Below are positions 42,724-51,961 of a stretch of DNA of 56,548 nt, piece after piece. Position numbers and translations under genes: made by a program. This DNA comes from Candidatus Hydrogenedentota bacterium (GTDB lineage: Bacteria; Hydrogenedentota; Hydrogenedentia; Hydrogenedentales; SLHB01). Position 1 is the stretch's first letter. Every line of letters begins with the position of its first letter. The stretch lies in assembly GCA_020848835.1 (NCBI GenBank), contig JADLHJ010000029.1, positions 1-56,548 of the forward strand. Direction: 5' to 3'. The notes under the pieces were generated by a model, which worked only from the letters and a program-made list of their open reading frames with translations, was not told the DNA's origin and ran no database searches.

Positions 42724-44163
42724 ATGCGCAGACGTGAGTTTTTGAAGGCGAGCGTTGCCGCCGCCGCGAGCGTGGGCTTCTCGTCGTTCGCCAGCGCGCA
42801 AGAAGGCGAAGAAGGCCTGCGCGCTTCGGGCATGCCGCCCGTTAAGGCAGACTCCATCATTTATATATGGCTACCGGGTGGTGTCGCGCAGACGGACACC
42901 TGGGACCCGAAACAGTTCACGCCGTACACCGCCGGCATGAAGGGCAGCGACATCCTCGGCACCTGCAAGAGCATCCCCACGTCCGCCGACGGCATCGTGC
43001 TTGGTGAAGGGCTCGATAATATCGCCGCGATGATGCACAAGGGCGCGATCCTCCGCACGCTCACCAACGAGACGAAATTCGGCGCAGTACATTTGAAGGC
43101 GCAGTACTTCGCGAAGACGGGCTATCTCTTCCCCGCTGGATTCAAAGCGCCCAGCCTTGGCGCGATGGTCTCGCGCACGCTGGGCAGGCGGCATCAATAC
43201 GTGCCCGCGTATATCGACATTGGCCGCGATATCAATACAAGCAATGAAGAGTATCTCTTCATCAATGAATACATGGGGCCTGGTTTCCTCGGCGTGGGTC
43301 ATGCGCCGTTTATGATCCCCGAGCCTGCTGAAGGATTAAAGACGCTGAACGCCGTCGCCGGGATGAACCCCGAGCGACTCGATCGCCGGCAAGCTTATTT
43401 GCAAAGTGTTGCGGGCATGTCTGCGCAACAACTGCGCGATGCGAACGCGGTCAAAGACTACATGAAAGTCATGGAAGACGCGCGCGCGATGATGGATTCG
43501 CCGGTGAAGAAGGCCTTCAACTTCCGCACGGAAGAAAGCGAAGAAACGCTGAAGGCGTACGACGTGGGGCATCGCTTCGGATGGAGCTGCCTTCTCGCGC
43601 GGCGGCTGGTAGAAACCGGCGCGCGTTATGTCGAAGTGGAGTATCAATATGCTCCATTCAAAGGTTTCGACATGCACGAGGACGGGCAAAAGCGCATGGT
43701 CGATATGAAAGCCCACATCGATCGGCCCATCGGACGTCTCATTAAAGACCTTGACGAACGGGGCCTGCTCGAACGTACGCTGGTCGTTATCGGCACGGAA
43801 TTCGGCCGCACCGTCGCAGACAAACCGTCTGCCGGGCAGGAAGCCGAAGGCTTCACCGAAAAGTCTACGGGTGAAAACCTGCTTGTCGAAAACGAGAAAA
43901 TGTACGGCTTCCACGGGCATTTCAGCAGTTGCAATTGCATGCTGTTTTTCGGCGGCGGCATCAAGGGCGGCGCGATTCATGGGAAGACGGCGGAGCGGCA
44001 TCCGATGTTGCCGACGGAAGGCGCGGTCAAATTGATCGACGCGTACGCAACTATCTACCACCTGCTCGGCGTTGCACCAGATGTTCATTACGTTACCGAA
44101 GGCCGGCCGGTTTACGTCACCGAACTCGGCCAAGGCAAACCAATATCTACGCTGATCGCGTAA
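42724..44163 (+). CDS. DUF1501 protein, second copy
   Basis: A 479-residue exported protein, start MRRREFLKASVAAAASVGF, a Tat signal with twin arginines. DUF1501 blocks are present: IIYIWLPGGVAQTDTWDPK at the start, NETKFGAVHLKAQYFAKTG, and LVVIGTEFGRTVADKPS with GFHGHFSSCNCMLFFGGG near the end. It differs from the first copy by an enlarged segment after the EFGRT motif. GGAGGGG precedes the ATG. The PSCyt1/DUF1549/DUF1553 partner follows after 31 bases, in the reverse gene order compared with the first module. Confidence 0.92.
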   Translation: MRRREFLKASVAAAASVGFSSFASAQEGEEGLRASGMPPVKADSIIYIWLPGGVAQTDTWDPKQFTPYTAGMKGSDILGTCKSIPTSADGIVLGEGLDNIAAMMHKGAILRTLTNETKFGAVHLKAQYFAKTGYLFPAGFKAPSLGAMVSRTLGRRHQYVPAYIDIGRDINTSNEEYLFINEYMGPGFLGVGHAPFMIPEPAEGLKTLNAVAGMNPERLDRRQAYLQSVAGMSAQQLRDANAVKDYMKVMEDARAMMDSPVKKAFNFRTEESEETLKAYDVGHRFGWSCLLARRLVETGARYVEVEYQYAPFKGFDMHEDGQKRMVDMKAHIDRPIGRLIKDLDERGLLERTLVVIGTEFGRTVADKPSAGQEAEGFTEKSTGENLLVENEKMYGFHGHFSSCNCMLFFGGGIKGGAIHGKTAERHPMLPTEGAVKLIDAYATIYHLLGVAPDVHYVTEGRPVYVTELGQGKPISTLIA

Positions 44164-44194
44164 TTGGATTTTGGAGTGAAGTAAGGGAGCGATC

Positions 44195-47100
44195 ATGGGT
44201 CTGTTCGACGTTTTTTCAAATTCGTCCATGTTGCACGCAGCGGTCGTGCATCTGCCGATTGTGTTCGTGCTCATCGGTGTGCCGCTGATTTACTACCTCG
44301 CGGTATCGCAGCAGCGCGGCGAAGGGTTGCGCTGGAGCGTTGTTGCGTTCTACGCGATCACGACCGTTGTCGCGTATATCTCGATGCTGACCGGCGAAGG
44401 CGCGATGGACCGCATTCCGAACGATCATCGCGTATCCGAAGAAGTGTGGACACTTGTGGGTCAGCACGAAGAGATGGGCGAGAAAGTTTGGATGATGGCG
44501 CTGGGTGTAGCGCTTTTGCTTGCGCTAAGCGCTATTCCTGTCAAGGTGCTGCGCCTGACCTTCGTCGGGGCCGGCATGTTTGCGGCAATCGTGCTCGCGG
44601 TGTGGGTTGCGGTGCTCGGCCATTTCGGCGGTACGCTGGTCTACGAGCATGGCATCGGCACACCACATATGGGCGAGCTTGTTGCCGTTGCCGAGCCGAT
44701 AGAACCAGTGCCCACTGAACCATCGGCTGCATCGCAGCCAAGTGTCGAACCTACCGCGACGATTTCAGAATCAACAGTTGCTCCCGCACCCGTTGCGGAT
44801 GAATTTCTCCCGGCGCGACTGCCTATTGATCTCGAAGCCGCAAAGGCGATCAGCTTCACGAAAGACGTGTTACCGATTCTGCAAGAAGCCTGCGAAGAAT
44901 GCCATAACCCAGACAAAGCGAAAGGCGATTTCGATGCGACGTCCGTCGCCGCAATGCTTGAAGGCGGAAAGAAAGGCGGCGTGGGTTTCGTACCCGGCAA
45001 GCCGGATGAAGGCTCTCTGGTGAAATACATCCGCGGCGAAATGAAACCGCAAATGCCTAAGGGCGAAGATCCTCTCACGGAAGATCAATTGCACGTTATT
45101 CGCCAATGGATAGCAGCTGGCGCTATTGATGATTCGAACGGCGCGCCTGCGCCCGCGACTGCCGTAGAAGCGCCGCCCGCGGAAGCTCCTGCGCCGGAAT
45201 CCGCTCCTGCCCCTTCGCCCGCACCTGAGGCTGAACCGGCTCCCGCTGAACCTGCACCTGCATCGGAAGCGCCTGCAGTGGAACCACCGGTAGAGCCGAC
45301 CGATGCAACACCAGCAGCAAACACAGCGAACGCGCCCACGATTGATGAACTGCTCTTCAGCGGCGGGCCCGAAGATTTGCTCTTGAAACGCCGCAACTAT
45401 CGCATGTCGCTCGTGCCGAAACCTGCAGCGCCAGCAGAGACTACGATTCCTGTGAACAATGACATCGACAAGTTCATCGCAGCGAAATGGCAGCAGGTGG
45501 ATGGCGCGTTTACTGGACAAGTGTGTGATGACGCCACATTCGCGCGGCGCGCGTATCTCGATGTGATTGGGGTGATTCCTTCCGGTGACGATGTACGCGC
45601 ATTCGTAAACGACGCCGCAACGGATAAACGCGAAAAGCTAATCGATACGCTCCTCGCGCGCAACGAGGACTATGCGGCGCATTGGACACCGTTCTGGGAA
45701 GATGCGTTGTGCAGCAATGGCAACCATCAGGGTGGCGTGGGTACGCGCGGCAATTATCGCGATTGGATCTACGATTCGTTCCGGGAAAACAAAGCCTATG
45801 ATGTGATGGTCGCGGAACTGCTTGACCCGCACATGCCCAATCATCCGCTGCGCTATGTATTGCGGCAAGACCACACGCGCATTCTGAAAAGTGCGGCGGA
45901 CACCGCGCAGGTGTTCCTTGCAACGCAGATGAAGTGCGCGGCGTGCCATAACCACTTCGATAACAAGGAATGGTCGCAACGCCGTTTCATGGGTTTCGCG
46001 GGTTATTTTTCGGACAAGGATCTTGAGCTTATCAAATGCGAAGCGCACACAAACGAGTTCGTGCCGACGTCCTTCGTATTCGATATGCCCGGTATCCCCA
46101 CCGATGTTCCGCAAACGGAAGACGAGCGCGCCGCACGCATCGCGCAGTTGCTGATCGATCCCTGCAACCCGCGCTTTGCAAAAACGATTGTGAACCGCTT
46201 GTGGAAACGTTTCCTCGGCATGGGCCTCTTCGAGCCGGTGGATAATTTCCGCGAAGACACGCCTGCGAGTCATCCCGAATTGCTCGAATGGCTCGCCTAC
46301 GATTTCATGGCGAACGGTTACGACATCAAGCACAGCATGCGCTTGATACTTTCGAGCCGCACATACCAGCTCGCATACGATCCCGTGCTGGAAGATCACT
46401 TCGATATCGGCAAACCAAACGAACCGCGCTATTTTCGCTCACCGCGCCTGCGCCGCATGACTGCGGAGCAGTTGCTCGACAGCGTGAAGATCGCGCTGGG
46501 TGAACCACTCACCGACGGTAAACGCGAGTACCGCAGTGACGAATCGACACCGCTCACGCGCGCGCTTGGGCGTCCCGCTACACGAAACGAAGTCAGCACC
46601 GCGCGCGCGGAAGATTCCGCTGTGGTGCAGACGCTCGAATTGCTGAACGGCGACGAGTATTACGGCCGCATATACAGCAGCGGCATCGCAGTTGCCGCTG
46701 CCCAGCGTGGACGCGACGCGGGTTCATTTGACGCCGTGATGGACGATCTCTATTGGTCGGTGTTGAATCGCGCCCCGAACGATCAGGAGCGCAGCGCGGG
46801 CAACGACTTCATCAAGAGCGCGGAGTTCGATCCTGCTGCTCCGAATCTTCAGGATTCCATTTTGCTGGACGAAACATCCCCCGAAGGCATTGAGGGAAAT
46901 GGCGAAGTTTTCAAAGCGGTAAGCGGTCCGGACGCACCCGTGTTTAATGGCAGCACGGCGTGGAAATTGAGCGTGCCCAAGCCTGCAGCACCGGCGCCTG
47001 CCGCTGTTCCCGAATCTGCACCTACGACTCCTGCCGCGCTCGTGGATGAGGGAGGCGGCGTTCAGTTCGCCGTCGAACGATCCGATGTAAGTATTTCGCT

Positions 47101-47611
47101 TGCTCAGGATTCATCCACGGCCGAATCGCCGGCAACACTATCAGCGGAATCGCCGACAACAGCGCCCTCTGCGGTTGAACAGTCCATCGCCAAACTTGCG
47201 CAACCGATCGTATTGACCGCCGACGATATGCTCTACGCCTATGTATACATCGATCCAAACGATCCGCCGAAGGCGATCATGCTGCAGTGGAAACAAGGCG
47301 ATTCGTGGGAGCACCGCGCGTTCTGGGGGGAGAACGTCATCAAGACGGACATAGCTGAAGGCCCGCAACGCCGCGCGATGGGTGCATTGCCGGAAGCAGG
47401 CAAATGGGTACGCCTAGAAATCGCAGCGCACATGGTGGGCCTCGGTCAAAAGACGCAAGGCATCAGTGAAATTTCTGTCGTGCAAGAAGGCGGCACGGTG
47501 TATTGGGACAAGGCAGGCGTGCTCAGTTCGCCGCTCGGCGGCCCGGCAACCGCGGTGAGCGATGCGCTTTGGGCGCTGATCACTTCGCCGGAATTTCAGT
47601 ACATCCGATAA
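44195..47611 (+). CDS. membrane-anchored PSCyt1-DUF1549-DUF1553 protein with inserted domain
   Basis: An 1138-residue protein. Residues 10-165 form a DUF2231-like four-helix membrane module. A Pro/Ala/Glu linker leads to PSCyt1 with CEECH (Cys233, Cys236, His237), another Pro/Ala-rich linker (about 310-375), DUF1549 from about 421 (DIDKFIAAKWQQV; ARRAYLDVIGVIP) and DUF1553 (about 640-870; FAKTIVNRLWKRFLG). Between the last helices of DUF1553 (PNDQERSAGNDFI) and the terminal DALWALITSPEFQYIR lies an insertion of about 230 residues containing a beta-sandwich-like block LYAYVYIDPNDPPKAIMLQW. AAGGGAG precedes the ATG. Likely surface-exposed, electron-transfer-linked polymer degradation; unproven. 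Confidence 0.92.
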   Translation: MGLFDVFSNSSMLHAAVVHLPIVFVLIGVPLIYYLAVSQQRGEGLRWSVVAFYAITTVVAYISMLTGEGAMDRIPNDHRVSEEVWTLVGQHEEMGEKVWMMALGVALLLALSAIPVKVLRLTFVGAGMFAAIVLAVWVAVLGHFGGTLVYEHGIGTPHMGELVAVAEPIEPVPTEPSAASQPSVEPTATISESTVAPAPVADEFLPARLPIDLEAAKAISFTKDVLPILQEACEECHNPDKAKGDFDATSVAAMLEGGKKGGVGFVPGKPDEGSLVKYIRGEMKPQMPKGEDPLTEDQLHVIRQWIAAGAIDDSNGAPAPATAVEAPPAEAPAPESAPAPSPAPEAEPAPAEPAPASEAPAVEPPVEPTDATPAANTANAPTIDELLFSGGPEDLLLKRRNYRMSLVPKPAAPAETTIPVNNDIDKFIAAKWQQVDGAFTGQVCDDATFARRAYLDVIGVIPSGDDVRAFVNDAATDKREKLIDTLLARNEDYAAHWTPFWEDALCSNGNHQGGVGTRGNYRDWIYDSFRENKAYDVMVAELLDPHMPNHPLRYVLRQDHTRILKSAADTAQVFLATQMKCAACHNHFDNKEWSQRRFMGFAGYFSDKDLELIKCEAHTNEFVPTSFVFDMPGIPTDVPQTEDERAARIAQLLIDPCNPRFAKTIVNRLWKRFLGMGLFEPVDNFREDTPASHPELLEWLAYDFMANGYDIKHSMRLILSSRTYQLAYDPVLEDHFDIGKPNEPRYFRSPRLRRMTAEQLLDSVKIALGEPLTDGKREYRSDESTPLTRALGRPATRNEVSTARAEDSAVVQTLELLNGDEYYGRIYSSGIAVAAAQRGRDAGSFDAVMDDLYWSVLNRAPNDQERSAGNDFIKSAEFDPAAPNLQDSILLDETSPEGIEGNGEVFKAVSGPDAPVFNGSTAWKLSVPKPAAPAPAAVPESAPTTPAALVDEGGGVQFAVERSDVSISLAQDSSTAESPATLSAESPTTAPSAVEQSIAKLAQPIVLTADDMLYAYVYIDPNDPPKAIMLQWKQGDSWEHRAFWGENVIKTDIAEGPQRRAMGALPEAGKWVRLEIAAHMVGLGQKTQGISEISVVQEGGTVYWDKAGVLSSPLGGPATAVSDALWALITSPEFQYIR

Positions 47612-47633
47612 CGCAAATCCAAGATCGATTCCC

Positions 47634-47690
47634 ACGATTGCGTGCTCGTGCTCGTAATCGTGCTCGTAATCGCAATCGAGTATTCGAGCG
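47634..47690. repeat. CTCGTGCTCGTAATCG repeat, relative of the 3.9-kb inverted repeat
   Basis: Units CGTGCTCGTG, CTCGTAATCG, TGCTCGTAAT and CGCAATCGAG follow one another. The first 13 bases CGTGCTCGTGCTC are identical to the beginning of the 32-bp arm at 3897. Here only one arm is present. It occupies most of the 82-base gap before the SGNH-like gene. Confidence 0.6.
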
Positions 47691-47693
47691 CCG

Positions 47694-48776
47694 ATGGAGC
47701 CAACCGAACCGCCGCAAACAAACGTTGCTCAACGCAACAAACATCTTTCTTTCGCAATTAATCTTGCGCTCTTGACCATGTCCGTTTTTGTTGTCGCGGT
47801 TCCCGCCGAATTTGTCTTCCGCCACCGTTACGGGCACATGTTCTACAATCCGCGCCCTGCGGTCCAGGCCGTGCAGCAATATCTAACGCTCGATCCGAAA
47901 ATCGGCTTCAAATGGCAGCCGAACATCGACGCCGAGCGCGGCATTCGCTTCAGCATTAACGATATGACAACTCTCCCACTCTCGACGGATTCTTTCGGCG
48001 TCATGAATTCTCCTGCTGCAAAGAAGGAGTATGCGGCGGGTGGTTCGTTCGACATTGTGGGTGTCGGCGATTCTTTTATGGAGATGGGAGCGGCCCCCTT
48101 TCACGATCGATTCAAACAAGCCGGTTATTCGTATTACAGCCTCGCGATCCACCGGCAGTGTCCGCCGCAGTACAATGCGCAATTCACTGCTTACGCGCCG
48201 GATCTGCAGCCAAAGATTCTCCTGTACGGACTGTTTGAAAACGATTTTTACGAAACGCAGGACTTTCAGTCGTGGCAAAAAAGCGGTCTCGATTGGTTTA
48301 CTTACCACTCAGGCACATGGTGCGGACCTCCGATTGGCGTGGGTGTTTGCGATCGGTTTCTTCGCACTCATGCGCGCGGATGGTACGCGTTTGCCCGTGT
48401 GCTGGATTCAAAATACCGTGGTGAGAACATAAGCAGTTCCGGGCCTGGAATAGGCGAGACGGCGGATGTCGCCGACTACATCGCGAATTCTGCGCGCGTG
48501 GCGCACAATACAGGAGCGCGATTTATTCTCATCATCATTCCGAGCAAGCAAACCGCGATATCCGGCGACTCATTGGAATCGCGCGCGTACGACACTATGC
48601 TGGAGTTGCTTCAACGCGCCTCGATTGAAGTTGTCGATCTGCGCAAGCCCTTCCACGAACATCCGGATCCCGCGTCGTTGTATTATGTGAAGGACGGCCA
48701 TTGGAACGATAAGGGTATCGCGTTGGCGGCAGACATTATCTTGAAACATCTCGAAAGTAGGCCGAATGAACCTTGA
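47694..48776 (+). CDS. SGNH-hydrolase-like protein with N-terminal anchor
   Basis: A 360-residue protein. A membrane anchor (about 20-42) is followed by a domain with the SGNH pattern: GVGDSFMEMG (the nucleophile Ser at about residue 127), LYGLFENDF (Asn in block III-like position) and a late KDGHWNDKG (Asp/His, about 333-338). This resembles AlgX/DltD/AcyltransfSGNH-type esterases or O-acetyl transferases acting on polysaccharides outside the membrane. It overlaps the next gene by 11 bases. Substrate unknown. Confidence 0.8.
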   Translation: MEPTEPPQTNVAQRNKHLSFAINLALLTMSVFVVAVPAEFVFRHRYGHMFYNPRPAVQAVQQYLTLDPKIGFKWQPNIDAERGIRFSINDMTTLPLSTDSFGVMNSPAAKKEYAAGGSFDIVGVGDSFMEMGAAPFHDRFKQAGYSYYSLAIHRQCPPQYNAQFTAYAPDLQPKILLYGLFENDFYETQDFQSWQKSGLDWFTYHSGTWCGPPIGVGVCDRFLRTHARGWYAFARVLDSKYRGENISSSGPGIGETADVADYIANSARVAHNTGARFILIIIPSKQTAISGDSLESRAYDTMLELLQRASIEVVDLRKPFHEHPDPASLYYVKDGHWNDKGIALAADIILKHLESRPNEP

Positions 48777-49218
48777 ATCGATTGAACAGCGTTGTCTCGC
48801 CTACTTGCAAGAAGTGCAAAAGCCTATGGTGCCGATCGCGCAACTTCTGCGCTTCGTGCATGAAGATGAGGACAGCGCCGACGTAACCGAAAGCGAGTTG
48901 CTCGGATTTTTGCGCAAGCACGAATTGTTCACGGTGATCGAGCCGCAAGGTTTGACGGAATCCGCCGGCAAAATGAAGGAACTCGAAGCAGCGGGATTCA
49001 TGACGACTCCGAGTGTGATATTAACCACGCGCCTCCCCAGCAAAAATGAACTCGCCGAAGCGATGCAGCAGCAGATGGGCACCATGCTCAACGCGCTGGA
49101 AGCGGCGATGAACCAGGCGCGCGGTGAAAACAATCCACGCCTCGCGATGGAGGTGCAGGCAATCCTTAAACGTGCGCGCGACCTGCAACAAAAAATTGAC
49201 GATGCTGGGCTGGCATAG
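48766..49218 (+). CDS. hypothetical helical protein
   Basis: A 150-residue cytosolic protein. Residues 1-60 look like a winged-helix-like fold (IEQRCLAYLQEVQKPMVPIAQLLRFV, TESELLGFLRKHELFTVI), and the last 60 residues are helical and coiled-coil prone (LAEAMQQQMGTMLNALEAAMN..ILKRARDLQQKI). It overlaps the SGNH-like gene by 11 bases and so is translated with it. I do not recognise a family. Confidence 0.75.
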   Translation: MNLESIEQRCLAYLQEVQKPMVPIAQLLRFVHEDEDSADVTESELLGFLRKHELFTVIEPQGLTESAGKMKELEAAGFMTTPSVILTTRLPSKNELAEAMQQQMGTMLNALEAAMNQARGENNPRLAMEVQAILKRARDLQQKIDDAGLA

Positions 49219-49260
49219 TTGATCGAGTATTCGGTTTTACTTTGGCAGGTTTCTGCAATA

Positions 49261-49302
49261 AACAGCCAAAGCGGCGTCTGCCCGCCGCCGCACTCCACAT
49301 AG
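49261..49302 (-). repeat. GGAGTGCGG-family interspersed repeat (copy 3)
   Basis: On the minus strand CTATGTGGAGTGCGGCGGCG continues GGCAGACGCCGCTTTGGC. It matches the copy at 24938-24976 closely. Its internal GCGGCG/CGCCGC stem lies between two convergent genes and could end transcription of either. Confidence 0.65.
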
Positions 49303-49339
49303 TTGGTTTGCAGCGAACAGAATCTTGAGCGGTCTGGCG

Positions 49340-51961
49340 TTAACGCCCGTGGCGCATCGCGGGTTGCAGCGCCGTAGATTGCTGCTTTTTTAACGCTGCC
49401 TCGTCAATTACAGGGGTCAGTTCGACGGTCTGCACGCCGCTGTCTACAACGGCGACTTTTTCCGGCTGCGGGATTGCATCCAACTGGATAACCATTGGCG
49501 TTAGCGGATCGATAATGTCGGGGAAGTTCACGAGGTTTCCTGAAATCAAATCCATTCCTGTCGAATACTCGCCCGTCAACTTTACATGTACAGGTTCCTC
49601 GCGGAGGTTCATGATGTACAGATACGGCACGCGCTCGTGCACTGCGAAGCGCGACTTCACGCCGTCTATTGGATAGTCAAAATCATTCACAGGTCGCGGC
49701 GGCGCGTTCATGCCGTCCAACGCGTACGCCGCGTCCAATGCATCGAGATAAGCGCGCACGGAATCCTCGCTGCGCAAGAGTATCGTCCGCTTGGATCCCG
49801 TCACCGTGTCCGTGCGCGAAATGCCTTGGCGATCGTAGGGAAAAGGATTGCCCTGTCGAATCGTCACGCCGCCCGCCTCGACAAACCTTTCAATTGCGTG
49901 GAAAGCGTCATCAGACAATGCAAGCGCTTTGGGGATTACCAGGACCTCAACGCCATTCAATCCATTGCGTTCGCATTCGCGCTCGCTCATGAATAGCGTG
50001 CGTGGACCAAAATTAGCGCAGCCTTCATATGCCCGCATCGCCGATTCAACATAAGGATCGCCGCGATTGAACATTTTCGATGACGGACTCCACAGGATGC
50101 GCACCGGCGCGGGCGCCTGTTGCAGCGCGTTGACGATTGGCGCAAGCCTGTTGATGTCCAGGTTGGTCGTCGCATAAGCATCGATAAGCTCCGGTCGCGC
50201 AAGGATTCCGTCATTGCCGGTCCCCGGGGTACCGAGCTGCATAGCGGAGGCATTTAAGCCCGCCATTACGCCTTCCCACAGCATTGCCCGCACACGGCCA
50301 TGTGCCTCGCGGCCTGTCACATTCTCCGGCAGTTCAAAGCCATCGCTTGTATTGATCACGGGGGCGTTCGGACGCAGCGATCGGAGCAGCGAATAATTTG
50401 CGGCCTGAGTTTGAGGACCCATCGCAAGGCCGCTGCCGTGCAGGGACTGCGATGCCGATGTCCCGCTCATATCCATCGACGCCAAGATGGATTCGCGGTC
50501 AATCCCCTGCAACGATTCGCCTTTCTCAAAAGCGGTGTCCGCAAACTGCACCTGAACCGGTAAGCCGGGCGCAGCCTTTCTCGACAGGTCCGCCAGCCAA
50601 GCAAAAAGCTGCGTGCCCAATTCCTGATGATAAGTCTGAAGATCGTATAAGTACGCGGTGTGGCGCGACGCCCAATCCACTTGCACTTCATCGAAACTCA
50701 TGTAGCGCGTGCGCCAGCGCCGGTTCATCGCGTCATACTCGGTGTAGCGCGATTTCGCCAGTTGAATTAATCCTTCACGAAGGGTCGATTCCCGCAACCG
50801 GAGCGCGGGGTCGGCCGCCAGTGAGATGCTCACGACGTTCGGCCTTGTGCGCGCGACGGATGCCAAGGCGGTGATGTGACGTTCCAAGACATTGCGCGGT
50901 GTGTCGGCCATGAGATCGTAATTGAAAGAGCTGGCGCTGGTCGTGTCCACAGCAGGGGATTGCGCCCAAGCGGGCAGATTCTCTGGAGCGGCATCCAAGA
51001 CCACGTTTATGCCTCGTCTCTCCGATTCTGCCAACATCGATTCGAGCGGCGCCGCAAAATCGGTCAGGCGCTGTGCGTCTGCCAGGGTTTGCGCGGGCGT
51101 GGCGCGATAGACCGCAAGACGAAGGCCATATCGTTCCAGTTGCGGAAGATCCGCGCCGATACCGTCCTGATATGCCGCACCGAATAGATAGATCGGTTGA
51201 CCACCCGATACGAGTGCGCCATTCTCGTTGGTCACCTTTCGTGCCGGGACAGTAGTTTCGCCGGTCATTGCCGCGGTGCCGGGTGTCACGACGCTCAATT
51301 CCAGCCGTGCACCAGCCGCTGTGGTAATCAGGTATTCGGTAAATTGGTGTGCGCGGGTCCAGTCCCCCGCTGTCAAAGCAGCCTCCGCCAAGGGTAAGTA
51401 GTCTTCGGCAATGGCGACGTGCAGACTTGGGTAAGCAGGGCGCGAACCGGGCATTCCGGTCAGGGTCTTGCGCAAGAACGAGACCTCGTCCTTAACTTGG
51501 TTCAAGCGACTTTGGATATTGACCCCGGTTAGAAGCAATAACGACAGATGGGTCTCTGCCAACTCCCCACCAGTGCGGCGGTGCAGGTCAAAGTCAGCCG
51601 TATATTCGCCATCGGGCAGGCCGATTGGCTTCCAGACAAAACGAGCGGGTGCGGCGCTTTTCGATAATTCGACCCGGACCTCCCCGTCGTGGATCGGTGT
51701 TCCCTTTGTGTCGCGAATCGTAAGGACCAGGTGGGTTTCGTCCCAGCGCTCTTTCGCGTCCACTTTGCATTCAAAGACGACCTCGCCCGGCAATGCATGC
51801 TCCGGCGCGAAAGACGGCTGTACCGTTGCCTGGCCGGTGTTCCGTTCGGATTTTTTGGCTATCCACAGACGCTGCTCCGCGAGGTTTTTAACTGGGGTTT
51901 GAGCATTTGCCAGTCCTGCTAACGCAACCAGCGGTAGTACACGCAGTATCGAGCGCACCAT
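49340..51961 (-). CDS. secreted GH42-like protein (beta-galactosidase fold)
   Basis: An 873-residue secreted protein. After the signal peptide (MVRSILRVLPLVALAGLANA) comes a beta-sandwich region (to about 230), then a GH42-like barrel. RTRPNVVSISLAADPAL followed by LRRSTLREGL-like text and AMNRRWRTRYMSFDEV aligns with the GH42 'hP.v.gwqi.NE...LN.aWgt.fws' block, but the acid/base Glu of NE is Asp here. LWEGVMAGLNASAMQL fits the 'GAdg' strand, and a trimerisation/glutamine-amidotransferase-like domain (VRILWSPSSKMF.. VEVLVIPKALALSDDAF) follows. Start at 51961 has AAGGA eight bases upstream; the longer frame to 52210 is not used. Activity may be altered or lost. Confidence 0.8.
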   Translation of the reverse strand: MVRSILRVLPLVALAGLANAQTPVKNLAEQRLWIAKKSERNTGQATVQPSFAPEHALPGEVVFECKVDAKERWDETHLVLTIRDTKGTPIHDGEVRVELSKSAAPARFVWKPIGLPDGEYTADFDLHRRTGGELAETHLSLLLLTGVNIQSRLNQVKDEVSFLRKTLTGMPGSRPAYPSLHVAIAEDYLPLAEAALTAGDWTRAHQFTEYLITTAAGARLELSVVTPGTAAMTGETTVPARKVTNENGALVSGGQPIYLFGAAYQDGIGADLPQLERYGLRLAVYRATPAQTLADAQRLTDFAAPLESMLAESERRGINVVLDAAPENLPAWAQSPAVDTTSASSFNYDLMADTPRNVLERHITALASVARTRPNVVSISLAADPALRLRESTLREGLIQLAKSRYTEYDAMNRRWRTRYMSFDEVQVDWASRHTAYLYDLQTYHQELGTQLFAWLADLSRKAAPGLPVQVQFADTAFEKGESLQGIDRESILASMDMSGTSASQSLHGSGLAMGPQTQAANYSLLRSLRPNAPVINTSDGFELPENVTGREAHGRVRAMLWEGVMAGLNASAMQLGTPGTGNDGILARPELIDAYATTNLDINRLAPIVNALQQAPAPVRILWSPSSKMFNRGDPYVESAMRAYEGCANFGPRTLFMSERECERNGLNGVEVLVIPKALALSDDAFHAIERFVEAGGVTIRQGNPFPYDRQGISRTDTVTGSKRTILLRSEDSVRAYLDALDAAYALDGMNAPPRPVNDFDYPIDGVKSRFAVHERVPYLYIMNLREEPVHVKLTGEYSTGMDLISGNLVNFPDIIDPLTPMVIQLDAIPQPEKVAVVDSGVQTVELTPVIDEAALKKQQSTALQPAMRHGR

